From Nocardioides turkmenicus (GTDB lineage Bacteria; Actinomycetota; Actinomycetes; Propionibacteriales; Nocardioidaceae): a stretch of 64,000 bases of DNA. Below the pieces are notes generated by a model that saw only the letters and a program-made list of their open reading frames with translations, made no database searches and had not been told where the DNA came from. Shown one piece after another: positions 24,310-33,250 of the stretch; position 1 is the first letter of the stretch, and each line of letters opens with the position of its first letter. A program made the translations under genes and the position numbers. Where the stretch lies: positions 390,566 to 454,565 of the forward strand of contig NZ_JAALAA010000001.1 in assembly GCF_011045035.1 (NCBI RefSeq), written 5' to 3'.

Positions 24310-25212
24310 GTGACGGACTCGATCCTCCGCAACCCGATCGGCACCCACGTACAGGTCGGTAAGGGCCTCGTCGCGGGCGCCCTCGCCAACACCGACGCGG
24401 TCGGCGGCGAGACCCTGCAGATCTTCGTCGGCAACCCGCGCGGCTGGGCCCTCTCGGCGGGCAAGCCGGCCGACGACAAGGCCTTCCGGGCCGAGCTCCA
24501 ACGACGTGGGATGCGCGCCTTCATCCACGCTCCCTACCTGGTCAACCTGGGATCGCCGACGCCGGCGACGTACGAGAGGTCGGCCGCGCTGGTCGCGCAC
24601 AACCTGCGCCGGGCCGCCGACATCGGCGCCGAGGGCGTCGTGATCCACACCGGCTCGTTCGTCTCTCCCGCGGGCGATGCCCGGGAGAACTTCCTCGTGG
24701 CGATGAGGCAGGTACGCGAGGCGCTGCTGCCCGTGCTCGACCAGATCTCCGCCGACGACGCGCCCTGGCTGCTGCTGGAGCCGACCGCCGGGCAGGGTCG
24801 GTCGCTGTGCGCGGGCGTGGAGGACCTCCCCGCCTATCTCGAGGCCGTCGACTTCCACCCCAAGGCCGGGATCTGCCTCGACACCTGCCACGTCTTCGCC
24901 GCCGGCGCCCCGCTCGACGAGCCCGGTGGCGCCACCGCCTGCGTCGACCGGATCGTCGAGATCGGCGGCCCCGGGCGGCTCCGGCTGATCCACGCCAACG
25001 ACTCCAAGGACGTACGCGGCAAGAACCTCGACCGCCACGAGCAGATCGGTCGCGGCCACATCGGCACGGCCGCGTTCGAGGAGCTCTTCGCCCATCCGGC
25101 GACCGCCGGGGTGCCCTTCATCCTGGAGACTCCGGGCTCGCGCGACGCGGACAACCCCGATATCCCGCTGCTCCGCGATCTACGGGCATCGGCGCACCGT
25201 CAAGGCATGTGA
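24310..25212 (+). CDS. nfo: Endonuclease IV (AP endonuclease)
   Basis: A 300-residue TIM-barrel AP endonuclease for base excision repair. Metal-binding family motifs are visible: FIHAPYLVNLGSP, GVVIHTGSF, LLLEPTAGQG, GICLDTCHVFAAG, LRLIHANDSKD, DRHEQIGRGHIG and FILETPG. Length is normal. It starts at GTG one base after the kinase stop, so it is probably cotranscribed with it. A hairpin at 25250-25276 may terminate the transcript. Confidence 0.93.
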   Translation: MTDSILRNPIGTHVQVGKGLVAGALANTDAVGGETLQIFVGNPRGWALSAGKPADDKAFRAELQRRGMRAFIHAPYLVNLGSPTPATYERSAALVAHNLRRAADIGAEGVVIHTGSFVSPAGDARENFLVAMRQVREALLPVLDQISADDAPWLLLEPTAGQGRSLCAGVEDLPAYLEAVDFHPKAGICLDTCHVFAAGAPLDEPGGATACVDRIVEIGGPGRLRLIHANDSKDVRGKNLDRHEQIGRGHIGTAAFEELFAHPATAGVPFILETPGSRDADNPDIPLLRDLRASAHRQGM

Positions 25213-25249
25213 CCTCCATGCATCCGCATGGTTACTCCCTCGCTCGGCG

Positions 25250-25276
25250 CGAGCGGACGAGCAAGCTCGCCGCTCG
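25250..25276 (+). terminator. Hairpin after nfo with GAGCAAGCTC core
   Basis: CGAGCGG-a-CGAG-caag-CTCG-CCGCTCG forms an 11-bp stem with one bulge, 37 nt after the nfo stop. Its core GAGCAAGCTC is the reverse complement of the centre of the palindrome at 60951-60980. It is likely to be a terminator and also a member of a repeat family. Confidence 0.5.
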
Positions 25277-25339
25277 GCCTCACTCCGGTCGTCTAGGCTG
25301 GAGACGCACAGGAGTGATCTTCGACGCCATGGGGGTGGC

Positions 25340-26494
25340 ATGACCAAGTGCGCACAGTGCGGATACCGGCTGTCCGGGGAGCCGACGTGTCCGGTGTGTG
25401 GTCTCGAGGTCGCCACGGAGCTCGACCCAGCTGCCGAGGCTGACTCCACCGATGTAGAGGAAAGGACGCCACCCGTGTCCAGTGCTGCGAACGACGACGT
25501 CACCGCCGAGCCCGAAGAGCTCGACGAACCGAACGAGACCACCGTGATCCGGAAGCCGGTCGAGGCGACCGCTCCGGAAGCGGTCGACGACGTGCCCGAC
25601 GCGGAGCAGACCTCACTGAGCCTGCCCCGGATCAGCGCCTACGGCGACGAGGACCGGCCGGGACCGGCCTCGTCGATCGCTGCCGCCGGCCCCGACGACG
25701 AGCCCACCGAGCGCACCTCGCGGCGTCAGTCGCCCGAGGTCGAGGAGAAGCTCGACACCGACGACGAGCCCAACGGATCCACCGCGATCCGCGCGGCTTT
25801 CGCACCGCCGACCTCGCCGCCGCCGGCACCGCTGCCGCCGACCACTCCCCCGACCGCGCACGAGCCGGCCGCGGAGAGCGTCGCCGAGGAGGCGGTGATC
25901 CCTGAGCCGGAGCCGGAGCCGAGGCCGATCCCGGATCCCTCGCCCTTCCCCGAGCCGACCCCGGTCCCGGGGCCCGACCCCGTTCCCGACCCGGAGCCGA
26001 CGCCCACTCCGGTCCCTGAGCCCGGACCCGTTCCGGAGCCGGAGCCCGTCCCCGGGCCCGACCCTGTCCCCGACCCCGAGCCCGAGCCGGTCTCCGAGAC
26101 ACCGGTCGAGGCGGCGTACAAGCCCTTCGTCCAGCCCTCCGGGATGCTCGTCCAGCAGCAGCAGAGCAACGGGAAGGCCCGTCACTGGGCGCCGCCGGAG
26201 GAGACCGTCGCCGACCAGGTCCACGAACCCGAGCCGGCCTATGCGACCGGCTACGCCGACGACGCCTACGCCACCGACGGCCCCGCCGACTGGCAGACCG
26301 GCTACGGCTATGCCGCCGAGGAGGAGCCCCTCGAGCAGGACTTCGGCGACTACGGCGTCCAGCAGGAGTACGTCTCCTCGCTGATGGCCGCCGAGTCCGA
26401 GGACAACCCCTCGACCTGGGTCGTGCTGCTGTGGGTGGGTGCGATCTTCATGATCGTGATGTTGGTGCTCGGCGTCTGGCTGATGACGCTGTAA
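25340..26494 (+). CDS. Zinc-ribbon protein with Pro-rich spacer and C-terminal membrane anchor
   Basis: A 384-residue protein I cannot assign. It has an N-terminal zinc ribbon (Cys4, Cys7, Cys17, Cys20), an acidic disordered region, a rigid Pro/Glu/Asp-Pro repeat (about residues 188-252, many P-x-P dipeptides), a Gln/Tyr-rich segment and one C-terminal helix (about 360-382). That predicts a tail-anchored protein with the zinc ribbon in the cytoplasm. TAGGCT at 25294 can be its -10 box. A 9-codon reading frame from 25314 ends in an ATGA overlap with its start. Confidence 0.75.
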   Translation: MTKCAQCGYRLSGEPTCPVCGLEVATELDPAAEADSTDVEERTPPVSSAANDDVTAEPEELDEPNETTVIRKPVEATAPEAVDDVPDAEQTSLSLPRISAYGDEDRPGPASSIAAAGPDDEPTERTSRRQSPEVEEKLDTDDEPNGSTAIRAAFAPPTSPPPAPLPPTTPPTAHEPAAESVAEEAVIPEPEPEPRPIPDPSPFPEPTPVPGPDPVPDPEPTPTPVPEPGPVPEPEPVPGPDPVPDPEPEPVSETPVEAAYKPFVQPSGMLVQQQQSNGKARHWAPPEETVADQVHEPEPAYATGYADDAYATDGPADWQTGYGYAAEEEPLEQDFGDYGVQQEYVSSLMAAESEDNPSTWVVLLWVGAIFMIVMLVLGVWLMTL

Positions 26495-26501
26495 CGCCTG
26501 T

Positions 26502-26984
26502 ATGCCGAGAATCATCGTCGCCGAGATCGACAGCGACGAGCAGCGCGCGCTGGCCGTCGACATCTGGCGAGCGGCCAACGCGGCTCGCCGCAAGACGGCC
26601 ACCGAGGCCCGCGTCCGCAGGGTCCGCGAGAAGCTGGACGCGGCCGAGCTCGCGCTCCTCGCCCACTACGGCAGCCGCCCTGCCGGGATGCTGCTCGCCG
26701 AGACCTACCTGGTCGACGGCGTACCGCTCCCCGGCTACGGCCACATCTCGATGGTCTTCGTCGACCCCGCTGTCTGGGGGTCCCACGTCGGCACCGAGAT
26801 GATCCGCGACCTCCAGTCCCGCGACTGGGCGGGCCTCAGCGTCTGGACCCGCACCGACAACCGCCGCGCCCAGCGCCTCTACGAGACCACCGGCTTCACC
26901 GACACCGGCAACCGCAGCACGCTCCACGACGGCGAGGAGATCATGCAGCTAGCCTGGGCGCGCGACGAGAACGTCGGCGACTAG
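26502..26984 (+). CDS. GNAT family N-acetyltransferase
   Basis: A 160-residue acetyltransferase. The acetyl-CoA region is HISMVFVDPAVWGSHVGTEMIRDLQ (about residues 83-107) and the C-terminal part WTRTDNRRAQRLYETTGFTDTG (about 116-137) is a typical GNAT beta5-alpha4 segment. The substrate is unknown. It begins 8 bp after the zinc-ribbon gene. Its stop overlaps the convergent aroG stop. Confidence 0.88.
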   Translation: MPRIIVAEIDSDEQRALAVDIWRAANAARRKTATEARVRRVREKLDAAELALLAHYGSRPAGMLLAETYLVDGVPLPGYGHISMVFVDPAVWGSHVGTEMIRDLQSRDWAGLSVWTRTDNRRAQRLYETTGFTDTGNRSTLHDGEEIMQLAWARDENVGD

Positions 26985-28321
26985 CGGGACCTGAGCATCT
27001 CCGCGACCTGGAACGCCATCTCGAGCGACTGGACGCGGTTGAGACGCGGGTCGACGACGGACTCGTAGCGGTGCACCAGGCCGGCCTCGTCGAGCTCCTC
27101 ACCGCCGCCGATGATCTCGGTGACGTCGTCGCCGGTGTTCTCGACGAGGATGCCGCCGGGCACCGTACCCAGCGCGTGGTGGACGTCGAAGAAGCCCTGG
27201 ACCTCGTCGAGGACGTCCTCGAAGCGGCGGGTCTTGTAGCCGTTGGAGGTGGAGAAGGTGTTGCCGTGCATCGGGTCGGAGATCCAGGTGACGTTGACGC
27301 CCTCGGCGGTGATCTTCTCGACCAGACCGGGCAGCCCGTCGCGCACCTTGCCCGCGCCGAAGCGCGTGATGAAGGTGAGCCGGCCCTCCTCGTTCTTCGG
27401 GTTGAGCTTGGCGGCCAGGGCGAGCGCGTCGTCGGGGGTCGCGGTGGGGCCGAGCTTGCAGCCGATCGGGTTGTTGAGGTGGCGGAAGTACTCCACGTGG
27501 GCACCGTCGAGCTGGCGGGTGCGCTCGCCGATCCAGACGAAGTGGCCGGAGACGTTGTATGGCGTCTCGGTGCGCGAGTCGATGCGGGTCATCGCGTGCT
27601 CGTACTCGAGCAGCAGCGCCTCGTGCGAGGAGTAGAAGTCGACCCCGTGGAACTCGTCGAGGTCCGCGCCGATGGCCTCCATGAACGCGATCGCGCGCTC
27701 GATCTCGGAGCCCATCGCCTCGTACTTCGCGCCGACGGGCGAGTTGCGCACGAACTCGGAGTTCCAGGTGTGCACCTGACGCAGGTCGGCGTAGCCACCG
27801 GTGGTGAACGCGCGCACCAGGTTCAGCGTGGAGGCGGAGGCGTGGTAGACGTCCAGCAGCCGCTGCGGGTCGGGGATGCGGGCCTCGGGGGTGAACTCGT
27901 AGCCGTTGACCGCGTCGCCGCGGTAGGCCGGCAGGGTCACGTCGCCACGGGTCTCGGTGTCGGAGGAGCGCGGCTTGGCGTACTGCCCCGCGAGACGTCC
28001 GATCTTGACGACCGGGACGGAGGCCGCGTACGTCAGGACGACCGCCATCTGCAGCAGCACCCGAAGCTTGTTGCGGGTGTTGTCGGCGGTCGCCTCGGCG
28101 AACGTCTCGGCGCAGTCGCCGCCCTGCAGGATGAACGCCTCGCCGCGGCCGGCGGCGGCGATCGAGCTCTTGAGCTGGTCGCACTCCCCCGCAAAGACGA
28201 GCGGCGGCTGGTTCCTCAGCTTCTCGACCGCCGCGGCCAGCGCGACCGGGTCGGAATAGGTCGGCTGCTGGAGGGCTCCGATGGCGTGCAACTGCTCGAG
28301 AGAGGGGAAGGCGTCGTTCAC
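26981..28321 (-). CDS. aroG: Type II 3-deoxy-7-phosphoheptulonate synthase (DAHP synthase)
   Basis: A 446-residue class II enzyme that joins erythrose-4-phosphate and phosphoenolpyruvate in the first step of the shikimate pathway. Motifs: FILQGGDCAETFAE, KIGRLAGQYAKPRSSDTE, GHFVWIGERTRQLDGAHVEY, NPIGCKLGP and WISDPMHGNTF. It matches Rv2178c by position. It is a single-gene unit on the minus strand with a terminator-like hairpin about 50 bp upstream of its start. Confidence 0.95.
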   Translation of the reverse strand: MNDAFPSLEQLHAIGALQQPTYSDPVALAAAVEKLRNQPPLVFAGECDQLKSSIAAAGRGEAFILQGGDCAETFAEATADNTRNKLRVLLQMAVVLTYAASVPVVKIGRLAGQYAKPRSSDTETRGDVTLPAYRGDAVNGYEFTPEARIPDPQRLLDVYHASASTLNLVRAFTTGGYADLRQVHTWNSEFVRNSPVGAKYEAMGSEIERAIAFMEAIGADLDEFHGVDFYSSHEALLLEYEHAMTRIDSRTETPYNVSGHFVWIGERTRQLDGAHVEYFRHLNNPIGCKLGPTATPDDALALAAKLNPKNEEGRLTFITRFGAGKVRDGLPGLVEKITAEGVNVTWISDPMHGNTFSTSNGYKTRRFEDVLDEVQGFFDVHHALGTVPGGILVENTGDDVTEIIGGGEELDEAGLVHRYESVVDPRLNRVQSLEMAFQVAEMLRSR

Positions 28322-28370
28322 GAGGCTCAGGGTACGCGGGTCACCCGGTTGTTACGAAGTCATCTCACGG

Positions 28371-28409
28371 CAGGGCCGGCGTACGGAAGGATCCCGTACG
28401 CCGGCCCTG
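28371..28409 (-). terminator. Strong hairpin between the permease and aroG
   Basis: CAGGGCCGGCGTACGG (28371-28386) and its exact complement at 28394-28409 form a perfect 16-bp stem with a 7-nt loop. It lies just after the stop of the minus-strand permease gene and upstream of aroG, so it probably terminates the permease transcript. No U-run follows. Confidence 0.7.
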
Positions 28410-28424
28410 ACCGAGCTCACCCGG

Positions 28425-29888
28425 TTACTTGTCGTCCTCGGGGTTGACATCCATGTGCTCGATGTCCTGGAAGTGCGGCGGCTCGTCCTCCTTGTTGGCG
28501 AACTTGTTGATCAGCCAGGTGATCGCCCACAGGATCACGCCGATGACCATCAGGCCGCCGGCGATCTCGTAGACGATGCCGTCGCGGTCGACCCACGGGC
28601 CGGCCAGGTAGATGCACAGGATGGCGGCGACGGGCGGCAGCCACCTCGGCGCCGTGAAGAATGTCTTCTCGGTGTCGGGGCGCCGGTTGCGGAGCACCAC
28701 GCAGGCGATGTTGACGATCGCGAACACGCACAGCAGGAGCAGTGCGGTCGTGGAGCCCAGGTTGGAGACGATGTTGCTGTCCGGGTCGCTGGAGACGTAC
28801 CAGATCAGCGCCAGCGCCAGCAGCGTGGTGAAGATGATCGCGATGTAGGGCGTGCGGCGGCCGGGCAGGATCGCACCCAGCTGCTTGGGAAGCACCCGCT
28901 GCCTGGCCATGCCGTAGACCAGCCGGCTGGCCATCAGCATGTTGATCAGCGCCGTGTTTGCCACGGCGAAGACCGCGAGGAACGGGAACACCTTGTCGAT
29001 CGGGAAGTCGGGAGCGCCCTTGCCGACGACCTCGAGCAGGGCCCGGCCCTCGGACTCGCGGATCGTCTCGAGCTCACCCGGCGTCAGTACGCTGACGACC
29101 GAGACCGCCACCAGGATGTAGAGCAGAGCGGCCGCACCCAGGCCCATCAGCATGGTGCGCGGGAAGATCCGCTCGGGATCCTTGGTCTCCTCGACCATGT
29201 TGACGGCGTCCTCGAACCCGACCATCGCGAAGAAGGCGACCGAGGTCGCGGCGGTGACCGCGAAGACGACGCCCATGTTGGAGTAGTCGTCGAAGGAGAC
29301 CAGCTCCGACATGTCCGCCTTGCCCTGGGCGATCACGAAGAAGCCGACGCCGATGACGATGCACAGCGCGACCATCTCGACGACGGTGAGGATGATGTTG
29401 AACTTCACGCTCTCGCCCACGCCACGCAGGTTGATCAGCGCGAGCAGGACCATGAAGCCCAACGCCAGCAGGGTGACGGCGCCCTCGCTGGGCGCATCCA
29501 TCCAGCCGTTGATCTCCAGGCCGCCGAAGAAGTTCTGCGCCAGCGTGTTCGCCGAGGTCGACGCGCTGGTGATGCCCGAGCAGGCGACCGCGAAGGTCAC
29601 CATGAAGGTGAGGAAGTGGATGCCGAACGCCTTGTGGGTGTAGAGCGCGGCGCCGGCGGCGCTGGGATACTTGGTCACCAGCTCGAGGTAGGAGAACGCT
29701 GTCATCGCTGCCACCACGAAGGCGAGCAGGAACGGCAGCCACAGGATGCCGCCCACGTAGCCGGCCATGGTCCCGGTCACGGCGTAGACGCCCGCTCCCA
29801 GGATGTCGCCGACGATGAAGAGCAGCAGGAGCCAGGGCCCCATCACTCTCTTCAACTCGGGTGCTTCTTCTTTCGCCAGGGTTGTCAT
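28425..29888 (-). CDS. APC family amino-acid permease
   Basis: A 487-residue transporter with about 12 membrane helices. The first helix carries the APC signature VGDILGAGVYAVTGTMAG, and FFAMVGFEDAVNMVEETKDPERIFPR (helix 6-7 region) is typical of cationic or general amino-acid permeases. The acidic C-terminus is cytoplasmic. ATG at 29888 was chosen because AGGAAGGA lies 4-5 nt upstream. Substrate unknown. Confidence 0.88.
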   Translation of the reverse strand: MTTLAKEEAPELKRVMGPWLLLLFIVGDILGAGVYAVTGTMAGYVGGILWLPFLLAFVVAAMTAFSYLELVTKYPSAAGAALYTHKAFGIHFLTFMVTFAVACSGITSASTSANTLAQNFFGGLEINGWMDAPSEGAVTLLALGFMVLLALINLRGVGESVKFNIILTVVEMVALCIVIGVGFFVIAQGKADMSELVSFDDYSNMGVVFAVTAATSVAFFAMVGFEDAVNMVEETKDPERIFPRTMLMGLGAAALLYILVAVSVVSVLTPGELETIRESEGRALLEVVGKGAPDFPIDKVFPFLAVFAVANTALINMLMASRLVYGMARQRVLPKQLGAILPGRRTPYIAIIFTTLLALALIWYVSSDPDSNIVSNLGSTTALLLLCVFAIVNIACVVLRNRRPDTEKTFFTAPRWLPPVAAILCIYLAGPWVDRDGIVYEIAGGLMVIGVILWAITWLINKFANKEDEPPHFQDIEHMDVNPEDDK

Positions 29889-30033
29889 GATGTCCTTCCT
29901 GGTCACGTTCGAAACTCAGTTCCGAAATTGGGATGAAGGGATCCCTCAATCAAAGCCCAACCTCGCTGTCAGGTGTACGACAATTCGTAAACACGCCGTA
30001 AGCGGACGAAATTTCGTGGATAGGGTCGCTGTC

Positions 30034-30864
30034 ATGACCTTCTCCATCGTCGCCAGAGCAGTTGATCCAGGCACCGGGGAGCCCACCTGGGGTGTGGCCG
30101 TCGCTTCGAAGTTCCTCGCCGTCGGATCGGCCGTCCCGGCCGCCGTCGCGGGGGTCGGAGCCATCGCCACCCAGGCCGAGGCCAACGTCGCCTACAAGGG
30201 TCTGGCTCTCGCCCACCTCGACGAGGGCGCGACCGCCGCGGTCGCCCTGGAGAGGCTCTTGGAGGAGGACGAGCGCCGCGACCACCGGCAGGTCGGCATC
30301 GTCGACGTCGACGGCAACGCCGTCTCCCACACCGGACCGTCCTGCCTCGACTGGGCCGGCGGCCGCACCGGCGACGGCTACGCGATCCAGGGCAACATCC
30401 TCACGGGCCCCGAGGTGGTCGAGGCGATGGAGGCCGCATGGCTCGCCTCCTCCCCCGAGGAGCCGCTGCAGCACCGGCTCCTCGCCGCGCTCGCCGCGGG
30501 CGACGAGGCCGGCGGCGACAGCCGTGGCCGACAGAGCGCCGCTCTCCTGGTCGTGCGCGAGGACGCCGGCTACGGAGGCAACGACGACATCGCGGCGGAC
30601 CTCCGCGTCGACGACCACCCGGCGCCGATCACCGAGCTGAAGCGCCTCCTCGACCTCAGCGACCTCTACCTGACCGCCTCGACCGAGGCCGAGAAGGTGC
30701 CGGTCACCCCCGAGATCGAGGCCGAGCTGGAGACGTACGCCGCGGCGCAGGGCGCCTCCGGCTTTCTCGCCTGGGTGGGCACCGAGAACTACGAGATGCG
30801 GGTGGCCGAGGACCTGTCGTGGATCGACCGGCGCATCCTCGACATCGTCAGGACGCCCCAGTGA
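30034..30864 (+). CDS. DUF1028 domain-containing protein
   Basis: A 276-residue protein of the Ntn-hydrolase-like DUF1028 family. The N-terminus TFSIVARAVDPGTGEPTWGVAVASKFLAVGSAVP and GGRTGDGYAIQGNILTGPEVVEAM are characteristic. The C-terminal ~70 residues (VTPEIEAELETYAAAQGASGFLAWVGTENYE) form a small domain seen in some members. TAGGGT at 30021-30026 is 7 nt from the ATG, so expression is probably leaderless. Its TGA overlaps glpK by 4 bp (GTGA). Confidence 0.87.
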   Translation: MTFSIVARAVDPGTGEPTWGVAVASKFLAVGSAVPAAVAGVGAIATQAEANVAYKGLALAHLDEGATAAVALERLLEEDERRDHRQVGIVDVDGNAVSHTGPSCLDWAGGRTGDGYAIQGNILTGPEVVEAMEAAWLASSPEEPLQHRLLAALAAGDEAGGDSRGRQSAALLVVREDAGYGGNDDIAADLRVDDHPAPITELKRLLDLSDLYLTASTEAEKVPVTPEIEAELETYAAAQGASGFLAWVGTENYEMRVAEDLSWIDRRILDIVRTPQ

Positions 30865-32330
30865 CTTCGATCCTCGCCATCGACGCCGGCACCACCGGCG
30901 TCACCGCGCTGATCGTCACCGACAAGGGCGAGGTCGCGGCTCGGGGGTACGAGGAGTTCGACCAGCACTTCCCCAGCCCGGGCTGGGTCGAGCACGTGCC
31001 GGAGGGGATCTGGCAGGCCACCCTGGAGGCGTGCCGTACCGTCCTGGCCGCCCATGACAGGGACGATCTCGTCGGCATCGGGATCACCAACCAGCGCGAG
31101 ACGGTCGTGCTGTGGGACCGGGAGACGCTGGGGTCGCCGCGGCGCGCGATCGTGTGGCAGGACCGGCGCACCACGGCGATGTGCTCCGCGATGTCGTCCC
31201 ACGACGCCCGCGTCCGCGAGCTGACGGGTCTGCGGCTGGACCCCTACTTCACGGCCACCAAGCTGGCCTGGATCAAGGAGAACGAGCCGCACACGTGGAC
31301 GCACGTGGAGTCGGGCCGCTACGCCATCGGCACCGTCGACTCCTATCTCATCGCCCGGATGACCCGGGGTCTGCACCACGTCTCCGACGTCTCCAACGCA
31401 TCCCGGACGATGCTCTTCGACATCGGCGCCAACGACTGGTCCGACGAGCTGTGCGACCTGTTCGGGGTGCCGCGCGACGCGCTGCCGGAGATCGGCCCCA
31501 ACTGGGGTGAGGGCGTGGTCACCGATCCGCGCTCGTTCCTCGACCTCTCGCTGCCGATCGCCGGCGTCGCCGGCGACCAGCAGGCCGCGCTGTTCGGACA
31601 GGCGGCGTTCGACATCGGCGACTCCAAGTGCACCTACGGCACCGGATCGTTCGTGCTGACCAACACCGGATCCAGCCCGCAGCGGTCCGACTCCGGCCTG
31701 CTCACCTCCCCCGGCTGGATGTCGCCCTCCGGCGAGGTCACCTACGTCCTCGAGGGCTCCATCTTCGTCACCGGTGCCGCCGTGCAGTGGCTGCGCGACG
31801 GCCTGCAGATCATCGGCTCGGCCGCGGAGACCGAGGCCCTGGCCCGCACCGTCAGCTCGTCCGAGGGTGTCGTGTTCGTGCCCGCCCTGACCGGTCTCGG
31901 TGCGCCCCACTGGGACCCCGACGCCCGCGGCACCATCATCGGCATCACCCGCGGCACCACCCGTGCCCACATCGTGCGGGCGACCCTGGAGGCGATCGCC
32001 TTCGAGGTACGCGACGTGATGGCCACCATGCCGACGCCGGTCGCCTCGCTCAACGTCGACGGCGGCGCGGCCGCCAACAACCTGCTGTGCGAGCTCCAGG
32101 CCGACCAGCTCGGCGTCGACGTCTCCCGTCCCCGCTACGTCGAGACCACCGGCCTGGGCGCGGCGTTCCTCGCCGGCCTCGGAGTCGGCGTGTGGTCGTC
32201 CTTCGACGAGATCCGGGAGACCTGGGCGCTGGACCGCACCTTCTCCCCCGACCCGTCGCGTCGCGGGGCGGCCGATGAGGCGTACGCCTCGTGGACCGAG
32301 GCCGTCAAACGCTCCCGACAGTGGGCCTGA
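30861..32330 (+). CDS. glpK: Glycerol kinase
   Basis: A 489-residue FGGY-family kinase that phosphorylates glycerol. Motifs: ILAIDAGTTGVTALIV, GIGITNQRETVVLWDR, AIVWQDRRT, GVAGDQQAALFGQAAF, KCTYGTGSFVLTNTG and GLGAPHWDPDARG. GTG at 30861 overlaps the DUF1028 stop. No glycerol facilitator or glycerol-3-phosphate dehydrogenase gene is adjacent. The DUF1028 partner is unusual for glpK, and a different FGGY substrate cannot be excluded. Confidence 0.88.
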   Translation: MTSILAIDAGTTGVTALIVTDKGEVAARGYEEFDQHFPSPGWVEHVPEGIWQATLEACRTVLAAHDRDDLVGIGITNQRETVVLWDRETLGSPRRAIVWQDRRTTAMCSAMSSHDARVRELTGLRLDPYFTATKLAWIKENEPHTWTHVESGRYAIGTVDSYLIARMTRGLHHVSDVSNASRTMLFDIGANDWSDELCDLFGVPRDALPEIGPNWGEGVVTDPRSFLDLSLPIAGVAGDQQAALFGQAAFDIGDSKCTYGTGSFVLTNTGSSPQRSDSGLLTSPGWMSPSGEVTYVLEGSIFVTGAAVQWLRDGLQIIGSAAETEALARTVSSSEGVVFVPALTGLGAPHWDPDARGTIIGITRGTTRAHIVRATLEAIAFEVRDVMATMPTPVASLNVDGGAAANNLLCELQADQLGVDVSRPRYVETTGLGAAFLAGLGVGVWSSFDEIRETWALDRTFSPDPSRRGAADEAYASWTEAVKRSRQWA

Positions 32331-32333
32331 GTC

Positions 32334-33206
32334 TTGACCCGGATCCTGCATCTCTCCGACACCCACGTCTCCGCGAGCGGTCCTGACATGGACTGGGTCG
32401 ACGCCCTGGCCGCGCTCGACGCCATCCTGCGCGACGCCCGCCACGTGCCTGGCTTGGACGCGGTCGTGGTCAGCGGGGACGTCGCCGACGACGGGTCGGC
32501 CGAGGGTTGCCGCTCGGTCCGGGACCGGGTCGGCGCGTTCGCGGCCGAGCGCGGCATCCCGCACATCTACTCGACGGGCAACCACGACGCCCGCGGACCG
32601 TTCCGCGAGGCGCTCGGCAGCGGACACCTGGAGGCCGACGGCAGCGACCGCGGTCGGTTGCTGGATCCGGAGTCGGAGCTGTGCGCCGCGGTCAGCTTCC
32701 TGGGCGACCTCCGGGTGGTCACGATCGACAGCCTGGTCCCCGGCCGGACCCACGGCTTCCTGGACGAGCACCAGCTGGCCTGCCTCGCCTCCGAGCTGGC
32801 CACCCCGACGCGCGACGGGACGGTGCTCGTCCTTCACCATCCGCCGCTCCATCTCGCAACCCTGCCGTGGGTCGCCGACGTCGTCCTCCGCAACATCTCC
32901 GCGCTCGGTCGCGTGGTGCGCGGCAGCGACGTCCGCACGATCCTCACCGGCCACCTCCACTTCCAGGCCAGCGGCTTCCTCGCCGGGATCCCCGTCTGGG
33001 TGACCCCCGGCGTCGTCACCCGCATCGACACCACCGCACCCCCACATCTCGTCCGCGGCGTCCTCGGCGCCGGAGCCTCTGTCGTCGACCTCGCCGACCC
33101 GGCCTCCCCCACCTTCCACGCGCTCGCCGCCCGCGACCCCCGAGCCGGCGAGCAGGTCTATCTCTACGACCCCACCTCCGGAGAGGACGCGGTCGAGCCG
33201 CACTGA
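32334..33206 (+). CDS. Class III cyclic-nucleotide-phosphodiesterase-like metallophosphoesterase
   Basis: A 290-residue calcineurin-fold phosphoesterase. The five metal-binding blocks are ILHLSDTHV (residue 4), VVVSGDVADDG (~48), STGNHDARGPF (~82), VLVLHHPPLH (~164) and ILTGHLHFQ (~203). It resembles M. tuberculosis Rv0805, a cAMP phosphodiesterase. TTG at 32334 is used because conservation starts there, 3 nt after the glpK stop. The substrate is not certain. Confidence 0.85.
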   Translation: MTRILHLSDTHVSASGPDMDWVDALAALDAILRDARHVPGLDAVVVSGDVADDGSAEGCRSVRDRVGAFAAERGIPHIYSTGNHDARGPFREALGSGHLEADGSDRGRLLDPESELCAAVSFLGDLRVVTIDSLVPGRTHGFLDEHQLACLASELATPTRDGTVLVLHHPPLHLATLPWVADVVLRNISALGRVVRGSDVRTILTGHLHFQASGFLAGIPVWVTPGVVTRIDTTAPPHLVRGVLGAGASVVDLADPASPTFHALAARDPRAGEQVYLYDPTSGEDAVEPH

Positions 33207-33250
33207 GAAGACCGTTTGTCACGCTCCCGTCGGCACAGCACCCTGTGCGC

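Noticed and set aside
22074..24524. 816-codon minus-strand frame opposite pknL
   Set aside because: The kinase is certain on the plus strand; the antisense frame has no motif and a Gly/Leu/Val/Asp-biased composition.
25900..26100. Tandem DNA repeat region
   Set aside because: The repeat is the coding sequence of a Pro-rich protein rod; codons vary and the frame is maintained.
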